64,000 bases of DNA. Source: Parasponia andersonii (taxonomy: Eukaryota > Streptophyta > Magnoliopsida > Rosales > Cannabaceae). Positions 22,571 through 32,659 of this stretch are shown in pieces (within the stretch, counting starts at the first letter, position 1; every line of letters begins with the position of its first letter). Below the pieces are notes generated by a model. It ran no database searches and had not been told where the DNA came from. It saw only the letters and a program-made list of their open reading frames with translations. A program made the translations under genes and the position numbers. Location of the stretch: assembly GCA_002914805.1 (NCBI GenBank), contig JXTB01000144.1:115668-179667 (forward strand). The letters run 5' to 3'.

Positions 22571-24795
22571 TTAGGAATAGAAACTAAATTTGAACATTTA
22601 TCCAGAGATTAACAAAAATAAACATTTATTAAAAAAAAAAATCGGCCATTCGCCTAAAGGCACCTCTCATAAAATCCCTCAGTTGCATAATTTGATATAT
22701 TTGTAACTATATAAGTATAACGAAGCCCAAGCTCCCTAGAGGCTGGCCAATCCAATCTCTCCAGGAAAAGCGGCCATCTCCCCAGCCAGAGCAAAATTTC
22801 AATTTCGAGGCTGCCACTTGATAGATATTAACCGAGCAACTTTCACTTGCAATTTGGAAATTGGGAAGCTAGATAATTGTCTATATCAACTGTAAGATTG
22901 TCGAAATTGTATTATATATCCAGCTGAACTTTACCATAAAGCCAAGTTTAGACTAGAATTTCGTTGGGTGGGATCTTTCTTATTTAATATTTCCTAGCAC
23001 TTGTGATTGGCATTGATGCCATACTTTGCAAATCTCCGTTATTTATGGTATTGTAGTATGCTCATATATATATATATATTTCGACAAGAAAACTTGAAAT
23101 CTTTAGTATAATAGTTTTCTTATGCTCCAAAACCCTCTGTGAAGAACGTATCCAACTGAGGCAAACTTTTGAGCTTTGGCCTTTTAAAGTCATTGCTGGT
23201 GCAGACAACGATTAAACCATCGCCGTCGCTGCAAAATAGTCTACAGGTTAACGGTAGCAGTTTGCTGCCTCCACGGAGATTGTCTGTGGTTCTGATGAAG
23301 GTGCAGAAAATTGATGCAGGGACTGATTTAACTTAGCCGTGACCACGTTACCAGCCTACTATGGAAACCTTACTGTGGAAAAAACAAAATACCGGGAATC
23401 ATTGGCCCAAAAATGCAAACATTATCACCTTAATTCCCCACTTCTAATATTTTACGAAAATGACCGACGGGTTTTGGTGCCAGTTGTAGTTTGAATCTTC
23501 TTCAATAGCACAATCAAGAAAATTTGATCCTCAGAAGGGAAAAGATGAACCTATAGCAGACGAAATCCTTTGGAATTTTTTTTTCCCCCTCCAAAAATCC
23601 AAGTTCCAAACAGAGCCTAAATCTATCAAGAATTATGGATGAACCATTGAACCTTATTCAATTTCTTCAAAGATAACAAAACAAGGGACTGACCATAAAG
23701 GGAGAATCATAGGGAAGAGAGACTGGGGAGAGGAATTTATAGGAACACAACCAGACTCATCACTTCACAATACAATGTAATCTCATCAGTCCATAAAACC
23801 AAAACAATTAAACAGAATAATTGTGAAAATGGAGACTACACGTACGAAAGAAGAGTAGAGGAAACAGAGGAGGCAAAAAGGCCACAGTCGAGGAGGAGGC
23901 TGAAGAGCAGCGCGGGAGGAGCGACAGCCACGGCCGCTTGCAGAGGGCAGAAAGGAGGCAGAGACACACGGCCAGTTGCAGATGATGGAGAAGAGGAAAG
24001 AGTCCTAAGGAGAGGCAAAGGAGGGAGGAAAGAGTGCTAAGGAGAGGAAGAGGTGGCTGTTTCTCTGCGTTTGTCTAGGGGTTTTTCTGTGTTCAGTTCA
24101 ATTAGTTTTATGTTAATATCTAGAGTATACTAAATTTAGGGGTTTTTCCTAAATTGTTCAGTTTGTCGTTTTATGTTCAGTTCAATTGTCTAGGGGTTTT
24201 TCCTTTCAAAGAGATAAAGAAATGTCAAGAAACAAAATTTAGATATATACTAAATTAGTGGACTGAGACAACCGGAAAGAAGTACATGCTTATACACCAT
24301 CCAAACTTGAATTAGTGGTAACAAATATACATTTTATATATACAACGAACAACATCATGCCCCAACTGATTGATTCCTACACATATGCAACGGATCCACC
24401 TAAGATACTGGAGAATCCACCATACACTTCATTTTCATTCAAATTGCAGTCATTAATTTTGCCAACCAAATGCGAAAAGGAAAAATAAATAATAACATGT
24501 CTGAATGTTTCTTTTGATTCTTGAAAATAGAAGAAAAGGACAGCAATAACAATCCAATAAATACAATGAAGTATTCTCCACAAAAACTGTAAAAGGCAAA
24601 GATCCACTTCCGGAACTCTATAATCAATGAGGATACATCCATTTCATAATCAAACAGTTCAACGATTCAGTCATATAAATATATGTATAAATATTCGTAT
24701 ATAAAGTCTTCATATATGGAGAAAAGGGCAATCGCATAGGCACAAAATTTAGCAAGCTCAAACTCAATTAATAGATTGGAAATAGAAAAACAGAT
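22571..24795. other. Intergenic DNA with two weak coding-like patches
   Basis: No gene is established. A 45-codon open stretch at 23202-23336 (+ strand, ending in TAG) has balanced codon composition (QTTIKPSPSLQ..., VNGSSLLPPRRLSVVL) and follows an AG that could be a splice acceptor. It could be a host exon remnant. A GC-richer 60-codon frame on the - strand at 23836-24018 is Ser/Pro/Leu-rich with no motif. Neither has support beyond composition. Confidence 0.2.
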
Positions 24796-25678
24796 AAACA
24801 CTACAAATTATGACAACAATGAGATTACCCATTTGAGATTTGACAATAGTCGGACTAGTTCATTACTTATATAAGACGATAACAATATGAAACCCTCTCA
24901 ACCCAAAACAAGAACACCATTTTTTTCTTCACCATAACACAAAACCCATCACACTTTCATTCATTATCCGAGTAGCATTACTGCCAATCACCCTTTATTG
25001 TCATTTTTGTTTCTTCAGTGGAGTGATTTTGTTGCATACATACATATAAACACTACAAATTATGACAACAATGAGATTACCCATCTGAGATTTGACAATA
25101 GTCAGATTAGTTCATTACTTATAAGAATATAACAGTATGAAACCCTCTCGAGCCAAAACAAGAACACCATTTTTTTCTTCCCAATAACACAAAACCCATC
25201 ACACTTTCATTCATTATCCCAGTAGTATTACTGCTAATCACCCTTTATTGTCATTTGTTTCTTCAGTGGAGTGATTTTGTTGCAAACATACATATAAACA
25301 CTACATATTATGACAACAATGAGATTACCCATTTGAGATTTGACAATAGTCGGATGAGTTCATTACTTATAAGACTATAACAATATGAAACCCTCTCAAG
25401 CCAAAACAAGAACACCATTTTTTCCTTCCCACTAACACAAAACCCATCACACTTTCATTCATTATCCCAGTAGTATTACTGCTAATCAACCTTTACTGTT
25501 GTTTTTGTCTCTTCAGTAGAGTGATTTTGTCNNNNNNNNNNTCTCAAGCCAAAACAAGAACACCATTTTTTTCTTCCCAATAATACAAAACCCATCACAC
25601 TTTCATTCATTATCCCAGTAGTATTACTGCTAATCACTCTTTATTGTCGTTTTTGTTTCTTCAGTGGAGTGATATTGT

Positions 25679-25681
<3 letters not shown>
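24796..25681. repeat. ~250-bp tandem repeat array with assembly gap
   Basis: Units begin with AAACACTACAAATTATGAC at 24796, 25048 and 25296 (spacing 252 and 248 bp). A further partial unit follows a run of ten n (25532-25541). Each unit holds conserved blocks such as ACACCATTTTTTTC and CATCACACTTTCATTC. The units are highly similar. The gap lies inside the array, so copies may be collapsed or missing. Confidence 0.85.

Positions 25682-25736
<55 letters not shown>
25682..25736. repeat. (TA)n microsatellite
   Basis: About 27 TA units directly follow the tandem array. Confidence 0.95.
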
Positions 25737-25740
<4 letters not shown>

Positions 25741-25854
25741 ACTGATGGGTTAAGGGATGCATATCCAGGAAAAAAGAAGTAAATACCTGGTTTTAGTACT
25801 GATGGGTTAAGGGATGCATATCCAGGAAAAAAGAAGTAAATACCTGGTTTTTTG
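25741..25854. repeat. 57-bp tandem duplication
   Basis: Two adjacent, essentially identical 57-bp copies start with ACTGATGGGTTAAGGG at 25741 and 25798. Confidence 0.9.
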
Positions 25855-25891
25855 TGTCTACCAAAAGCCCTAAGTCTGCTTGGGCCAAATC

Positions 25892-25938
25892 GGCAATGGC
25901 AATGGTAATGGCAATGGCAATGGCAATGGCAATGGTGG
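25892..25938. repeat. (GGCAAT)n hexanucleotide repeat
   Basis: Seven to eight hexamer units, with two GGTAAT/GGTGGT variants. Because the period is six, long periodic open frames appear on the - strand (His-Cys or Leu-Pro repeats). These are shadows of the microsatellite. Confidence 0.9.
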
Positions 25939-25939
25939 T

Positions 25940-28651
25940 GACCCACGAAAAACCAACAAGCTGAGATTTTGGGGCGTTAGATCTGCCTTGCTAGACCTAG
26001 GGATTTCAGTCTTAGAATGAGAAAAGGGAGTGAATTGGCAAATTGTGATTAATATGGGGTCCCATGTGAAATTAGAAAAGAATAACTGCGAGTCTATTGC
26101 GAAATCAGAAGTTATATTATGGGCCATTCGTACGTGGTAATCCAAGTTTTCAGATTAATGGGAATGCTGAAGAGGGTAATGTGATTGTATGACATCCTAA
26201 ATAATTGTGTTTGGTTGTGCATTATAATCTTGTCCAAAATTCTTAAACATATTGGAAAACATTGTTTCTTTGTGCATGTGAATGCACTGTTTTATTTATA
26301 TTTTGTCAGAAATACTTCATATAATCACTTTTGACAGTTCTACATAATAAGTTTAGAAATTTCTTAACAAAAAATTATAAAGTTTAATTGCTTATAAAAT
26401 AAGAAGATAATAAAATATTTAATTTTTCCTTCTCATTTATTACACAACATGATTATTTGTTCAAGCAAAAAAAAAAACACAATTATTTATTTCATGTAAC
26501 CAAATCAAAACCCATTAAGACAGGAAGGATATGAACAAATTCATTCAGCAAAAATTATTAAACAAATTCAAGGGCAGATATGCATGTGTCTCAACTATGA
26601 CTTCTCATCTCGAACACCATGAAGAACTCTAACAAGATTATCAAATCGAAAGCCAAATTCATGCTTCTTGACTAACGTCTCTTGTCACAATAGTTTGATA
26701 ATTTTTTTTACAAGATTATTGGACCATCTCCAACAAACCAAAATAAAAGAAGAACATAAGAAAAGAAAATGCAGAAAAATAAATATTCACTAACCAGTTT
26801 ATTGAGAAAGTTCGGGAAAATTCAGTAGAATCTTGGACTTTTGGCAATTCCATAAATTGGTACGCAAATGCAAGCGTCTGCTACACTATAACTTAGGTTA
26901 GTTAGGTCAATTTCGCATGCTGAGCTTAGTTCTGTTTCTCATTTCAATTTGGAAACTTTAACGTGAATCATAGGTTTTTGTTTCTTTACTCTTATAATTC
27001 ATATTCATGGTACTATTATCGTTCTTGCTATTATTTCTTTTCTTTTTTTTTTTTTTTATTTCTTAAAGATTACCGATTTGAACCAAAAGGGCGTAGCAGG
27101 TTTTAGCAGAACATGAATTCATTTGCTTTAAAAGTCTTATGCTATAGTTCCAAGAATATTAATCGAATATTTTGGTCACTGGAAACTTTTGTTGATCACA
27201 ACTGTTAAAAAGTATCGAAAAAGGAAGAAAATTTCGAAAAGGGTTGGAATTAGCATCTAAAAGAATCAATGAATTCAATCATCCAACTAAACCCTTAATC
27301 CCCAAAATCCAAGCTTCAAATCCAAAGAAAACATACTCAAATCACTCTAATCAAAAGAAAAATCAAAGAAATTCGAGAGAAAAGAAGAACAAAGCAAAAG
27401 ACACCGAACCTGTAGAGACGAGAGTGGCGCGACGACAACCGGCGGCGACAGCCGACGAGCAGCAGGGACGAGGAGCAACGGCTTCAAGAAGAAGCGGAAC
27501 CTTACGGCAGAGACCTTTCCTTATGTCGGTTCTCATTTTTTTTTTTTTTTCTTTTTTCCTTTCCGGTTGATGATGGATTTTGCGTGGGCTATGTGAAATC
27601 CACTAACCTAAGTAGAAGGATTCCTAGGAACCTAACTAGATCGGCCCATGACTTGGCTTCACGCGCTTTTAGATCGGGCCACTCAGGTCTGATTTCTTCT
27701 CTCGGCAGGGTGCCCCCGTTGTGGCATCCGACTCTCTTTTTGAAGCTTAATATAATATTTTATTCAGAGCAGAAATAAAGAAAAAAAAAAACAGAAAAAC
27801 ATTAAAGTGTTATATAGTTAGCGGGCTGAAATTAGACTGAAATAAAGAATAAGAATGATATTTTATTATTTTATTGAAATTAGAAATTAATATTGAAATA
27901 AGAATTATTTTATTTGATTACATATTAGAATGGAATAGAATCATATTATATTATATTGGTTAAAGTGTCCATAATTTTAAAAATTTTATATATTGTTCAA
28001 CAATTGAGATTTAAAATTGATTCAAAACCAATGAATATAATTACTTTAAAAAAAAAACTATGAATATAATTAATTAAAAATTATATTATTATACTGAGTT
28101 AAATAGTTATAATTTATCTCGTGTAATAAAATTATATTATTAAAATCAAAATGGGCAAGGACTATAATATGTTATATTAGTTTATTTGATTTTTAAATAA
28201 ACCAAAAAAAGTGATAGAAAAATTGCCTAATTACTGTTAATACCAGCATATACACATATGACTAACACCGTAGGGTGGCAGGGGGCAGATCGACCACCAT
28301 TGGAGGAAAAAGAAACGTTATTTTAGGGCAAAAGAGTAAAGTAGTATTTAGTAAAGAGCAGAAGAGTCATTCAATAGATTAGATGGTGTAATTCTAATTC
28401 AAACCAGTGTTGGAATTGAGATTGCAAAAGAATTGCCATTCTTTAGCTAAAAGTTCAAATCAAACACTGGAATCAGCCTTTTACTAAAATAAGTTTTCCA
28501 TTACTCATTCTAGTAAACCAAACATGGCTTAAGTAAGAGGATGTGAATACCGAGGATATCACTTCCTTTATATATGGGAAGTCTATTCTCGTTTGAAAGA
28601 GATTTATTAACTTCAAATAAAAAAAAAAAAGATTTCAATTCTCGTCTTGAA
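25940..28651. other. AT-rich intergenic DNA
   Basis: No gene was recognised. A 108-codon + frame at 27244-27570 is Lys/Arg/Asn-rich and ends in a T-tract translation. Its GC-rich part near 27415-27515 could be a 5' gene fragment, but nothing identifies it. Bits of the GTGTTTGGTT type, common near hAT or PIF elements, occur near 26205 and (inverted) 28530 without convincing terminal repeats. Confidence 0.4.
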
Positions 28652-28661
28652 TAAATTTATT

Positions 28662-28862
28662 GATAATGCTAATATCCTAACTAGTTTATTAAATTTTTGA
28701 TACCAACACATGTGACATATAGATTATCACTATTCAATTAGTATATTATATTAAATTTATTTATAATAAGTTTCAATACACTAATTAAATTATGACAACT
28801 CACTTACTATATGTGTTAGTACAAAACTTTTAGTAAACGAGTTGGGATATTTAGCATTATCC
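28662..28862. mobile_element. Mutator-type MITE, copy 1
   Basis: A 201-bp element with terminal inverted repeats: the left end GATAATGCTAATATCCTAACT pairs with the right end ...AGTTGGGATATTTAGCATTATCC. A perfect 10-bp direct repeat TAAATTTATT (28652-28661 and 28863-28872) flanks it. Non-coding. The target-site length points to a Mutator-like source. A second copy lies at 55719-55924. Confidence 0.85.
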
Positions 28863-29104
28863 TAAATTTATTTCCGTCAAATAAAAATAAAGATTTAATT
28901 CCTTTTTTTCCCCTTTTTTAACCTTTTTAATTTATCACTAACAAATAATTAAATAAAAGTTTCTAGCGGAAAAATGATTTTAAATAAGACTTGTTGGCAT
29001 ATCAATTAGTAATTCAAGCTTTCTTGTGGACCATTTTCTATTCCTCGATCTTTTTGCAATAATTATAAAGTTATTGTGAGTATAGCAATTTCAGTATATA
29101 ATAT

Positions 29105-30775
29105 TGTTGAAAAATTAAAGTTTCATTATTACTAACTCTTATTTTGAAGATAGCAAATATGTAATTTAGTACTAATGATTTAACTTGAGTGTGTAGTGAA
29201 ATAGTTTTAAAAATTTTATCTCAAGTTGATCAAGGAATCAAGCTTGAAGATAGATACACATTAGATTTATTAGAATCAAGCTTGAAGATGAAAAATCAAG
29301 ATACAAGACCATGCTTAGATAAGGTATATTTTATATGTAGTCTTGTATTTAATTAGTTCATTACACATAAATTCTCTTTGCATTGACTCATGCTTTTAAT
29401 AGAGTTTCAAACTATCTTAAGCTTAAAATGGTTATTTTATTATAGAAGTTTGAAAATAGAAAATAATAATTTATTTAAATAGGCAAAATATTCTTTAATA
29501 CATAATATCTTAAGTTTAAATAAGTTACAAATATATTTGAAATCATGATTATTTGATAGAGACTAAAAAGAGATTTTCTATTTGCAAACTAGAATATATT
29601 TTGGTATGAAATACTTTTTAATTTATTGGTAAATATTTTTATAAAACTAAAACAAGTTTGCAATAACCAAAATATTCTTTTCAAATTGATTTCTAATGTA
29701 TTTAAAGTGTTTAAGACACATTTAGAAGTCAGAATTTGAAAAATACTAAAAGTTGTCAGAATTTAGAAAAATGCCAAAAAGTTGTCAAAAACGGAAAGTT
29801 TTAGGTAGACTCGAAATGACTACTGATAAACTGCCCAGTAGATCGAAAATATCAGCTGGTAGACTAAAAACTTCAATATGACTGTTATATTTTGACCATT
29901 GCGGCTGCATTATCAACGACTAGTTTTTGGGAGTCTACTGGAAACTTGACCGGTCTATCAAAAACTTTAGAAATTGTGTCAAATGGTCATAAACGATTAG
30001 TTTTTACTCAAGCTTATAAATAGAAGTTATTTAAAAACTTTAAAAAGACTTTGTATAAACTTAAATGGTAATCCAACTAATTTCAAAGAACAAAAGGCTA
30101 TTCTTATATTGAATTAACTTTCAAATCATATTGAGCTAATTTAAGATTATCTATTGTACATTGTTCTAAATTCTCCTAAGCCAAAATTGTATTTATTATT
30201 TTTGTGAGGAGAGTTCTTGAGTGTATTCACTTTTGATTATTATAAAACCATTGAGTGTGAGGTGAAGTTGGCACGAGAGTTTAAACAACTTGATTTAGGT
30301 GAGGTTGCTACTGGAGTCCAAACAATCTGAGTGTAGATAAGGTTGTCACTGGAGTCAATCCGTATAAATGAGATTGTCACTAGAGTCAAAACAATCCAAG
30401 GTTAGACATGATAGAGCCGGAGTCAAAATTATTGTAAATGCGTGGGTGAGTCTAAGAAGAATTCACTTCATTTGTAAAAAGATTGGTCAAACCCACAATC
30501 TTGATTCGAATAGTGGAAGCTCAATGCAAGTTACTTAGAACCAGGAACGTAGGCAAATCGTTGTGTTTGTCGAATTTCGTAAAAACTGAATTTGCATTTT
30601 CTCTATCCCTATACTCTTTACTTTATTGCAAACTATTTGATTGAGTGATAGATATTCAGTGTGCTTAAACTTAGTATTATTATAATATGTTTGATATTAT
30701 TATTGATTTAGCTTAAAAAAATATTTTAAAATTCAATTCACTCTCATTTTTTAGCCGTCAATTTTGGACTATACA
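29105..30775 (+). mobile_element. Sirevirus-like copia LTR (probably solo)
   Basis: The block starts TGTTGAAAAATTAAAG and ends near GGACTATACA. Inside are features typical of long Sirevirus-type LTRs: a stretch with CGACTAGTTTTTGGGAGTC, a TATA-like CTTATAAATAGAAG near 30013, short GTCACTGGAGTC-like direct repeats near 30300-30400, an AGGAACGTAGGCAAATCG block, and CAATTCACTCTCATTTTT near the end. No primer site or purine tract adjoins it. The ends are approximate, and no clear target duplication was found. Confidence 0.48.
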
Positions 30776-30869
30776 TTTATAATCTGAATAAAAATAAAAA
30801 ATTGATATATTTAGTATAAAACTTGATATACTGGTACATAAAATGTATACATTGATATTATTATATATA

Positions 30870-31440
30870 ACTAAAGTGGCGCAGGAATATACTGTGCACA
30901 CAACGTGATTCATTGTATATATAACAATACCGTTTTTTTCCTTTTTTTTTTTTTGCTCTTATATTTGATTTGACCAAAGTGTCATTTTATGTTGGTTTTG
31001 TTTCAGGGGTTAAGTGTGGTTTTTTGGTCATTTTAGTGGTCCTTGGCTTATTGTGCCGGTTTTAGGTGTGTGACCAAATTGCCCCTATTTTTTCAACCTA
31101 GGCTAAGGGATGATCTTTGGTCTTTTTCGTCATTTGGTGATGCGCATATGTGATTTGACCAAAGTGCCTCTATATGTTGGTTTTGTTTTAAGGGTTAAGT
31201 GTGGGTTTTTGGTCATGTTAGCGGTCCTTGTATTATTGTGCCGGGTCTTAAGACCGAATTGCCTCTTTCTTTCGGCTTTGGCTGAGGGACGAGCTTTGGT
31301 CTTTATGATTATTTCGTTGGGCTGCTCTTTGGATTATCCGCTGAACACGGATTTGTTCATTTTCTCTCTTTCTCTTCTATCTTCTTCGTCCCTTCTCTTT
31401 ATTGTTTTCTAACTATTCATTGCCTTCTCTCTTATTGTGG
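30870..31440. repeat. Dispersed repeat family R1, copy 1 (two tandem units)
   Basis: The left end (GGAATATACTGTGCACACAAC) matches 47230. A unit of about 184 bp beginning TGATTTGACCAAAGTG follows twice (from about 30967 and 31151). The same unit occurs once at 47300-47480. The family is not identified. It contains no coding sequence, only a chance 100-codon frame. Confidence 0.65.
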
Positions 31441-31477
31441 GTTATTCTTATCTATTTTCCTCTTTTATGTTGTTTTT

Positions 31478-31482
31478 CTTGG
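31478..31482. repeat. Target-site duplication of element B, left
   Basis: CTTGG lies before the left LTR. The same five bases follow the right LTR at 44037-44041. Confidence 0.85.
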
Positions 31483-32311
31483 TGTTGGAGTAGTTTTCAC
31501 CAGCTGTCCACGTGTTTCTGAACTACTGATGTTGTATCTTCCAACTGTCCACGTATCTTGCTATCCCAAAGTGCTTTTGACTTCAGGCAGGGTCGGAAAA
31601 ACGGGGGAGACCATATGCAAAGACTCTCCGATACTTAAGTTAGTTGTTTATCTTTGATTCAGGATAACAAATATTTCATTTTTCTCTGTATGAGTATATC
31701 TTTGTCTCTTGCTAGTAAACTTTTAAATATTTCTTTTTGTATGCGTACATACCTCTCTCATTTTCGGGGATGCATAGCTCATATATATAGTCCTGGAACT
31801 GTGAACCTCATGGTTCTCAATCCCAGGACTGAGTACCTTTTCTCATCAGGACTTACTCCAGAGATCACGAGCCGTGATTACTGTGATTCTCCCTGCATCG
31901 TCGTGGCCTAGTTTCCGCCGTCCCCTATGACTCGTGCCTATCAGGTTCGAGACTTTGACAAACCGTCGTTCTGTCAGAACGGTTTACCCAATACGCACAC
32001 CTACTCAGGATCGCATTAAATGTCCTGTTTGGGTCTGGAATAGCATGCTATCATTCAGGGGTCTTCTGGCGGAAGACCCTCGAGCCTCCTGACCCTCAGC
32101 CGTCGAGGTAGGAAATGAGTTGGACCGAACCGGTCCAGGGTCTGGAATGGATTTGGCCCTGGCCCTTGACAGCCCACGGGCCCATACGGTATCACGTGCA
32201 ACTCGCGTGGCTTTTAAACGGTCACTCTGGACATGTGACGAATGACGTCTTCGTGATCTGTTCTGCCACGTAATCATCTATGTGGCACGTGATCTAGGAA
32301 CGGGCCCCACA
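31483..32311 (-). mobile_element. 3' LTR of element B
   Basis: The LTR is 829 bp and reads TGTTGGAGTAGTTTTCAC...GGGCCCCACA on the + strand. It is collinear with the LTR at 43174-44036 apart from a 28-bp tandem unit in the latter. Confidence 0.92.
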
Positions 32312-32328
32312 ATTGTCCCCATTTCCCT
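32312..32328 (-). other. Polypurine tract of element B
   Basis: On the - strand, AGGGAAATGGGGACAAT directly precedes the LTR start TGTGGGGCCC. Its GGGGACAAT core is shared with Tat element A at 4814-4822. Confidence 0.8.
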
Positions 32329-32659
32329 AGTTGATAGATTCGCATCCATCAAATGGGAAAATCGTGTCTCCAGTCCCCCAATCTGAGGGGTATACTTGGC
32401 CCCTTACCATTATTTCTCCCCAGTTAACGAAGCTGACGAACACTATCCCGTGTTGTGACTTTTCAGATTTTTGAAATTCCTGTGCTTCAGCCTTCCTTAT
32501 ACCGCTCCTCTTCAAGGCGGGACTTTTCGGCTCCCCTTCTATAAAAACTGCATTTACGCTCGTTTGTTACTTTACCAAAATCTCCAATCACTCTAGTTTT
32601 CTAAAATGTTAGGGTTTCTGACTTCTCCCTTTACTAGAACCTTTTGCTCCTTTTGATCG

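Noticed and set aside
23836-24018. 60-codon - frame, Ser/Pro/Leu-rich
   Set aside because: GC-rich local composition explains the open frame. There is no motif, no splice context and no similarity I recognise.
25641-26145. Open frames with His-Cys and Leu-Pro repeats
   Set aside because: They are shadows of the (GGCAAT)n hexamer and the (TA)n run, with no motif outside the repeats.
27244-27570. 108-codon + frame
   Set aside because: Lys/Asn-rich AT-driven start, a GC-rich patch and a poly-Phe end from a T-tract. It does not look like a real protein.
26190-28550. Possible hAT or PIF DNA transposon bounded by GTGTTTGGTT-like bits
   Set aside because: The end bits are short, not clearly inverted copies of each other, lack target duplications and enclose no transposase.
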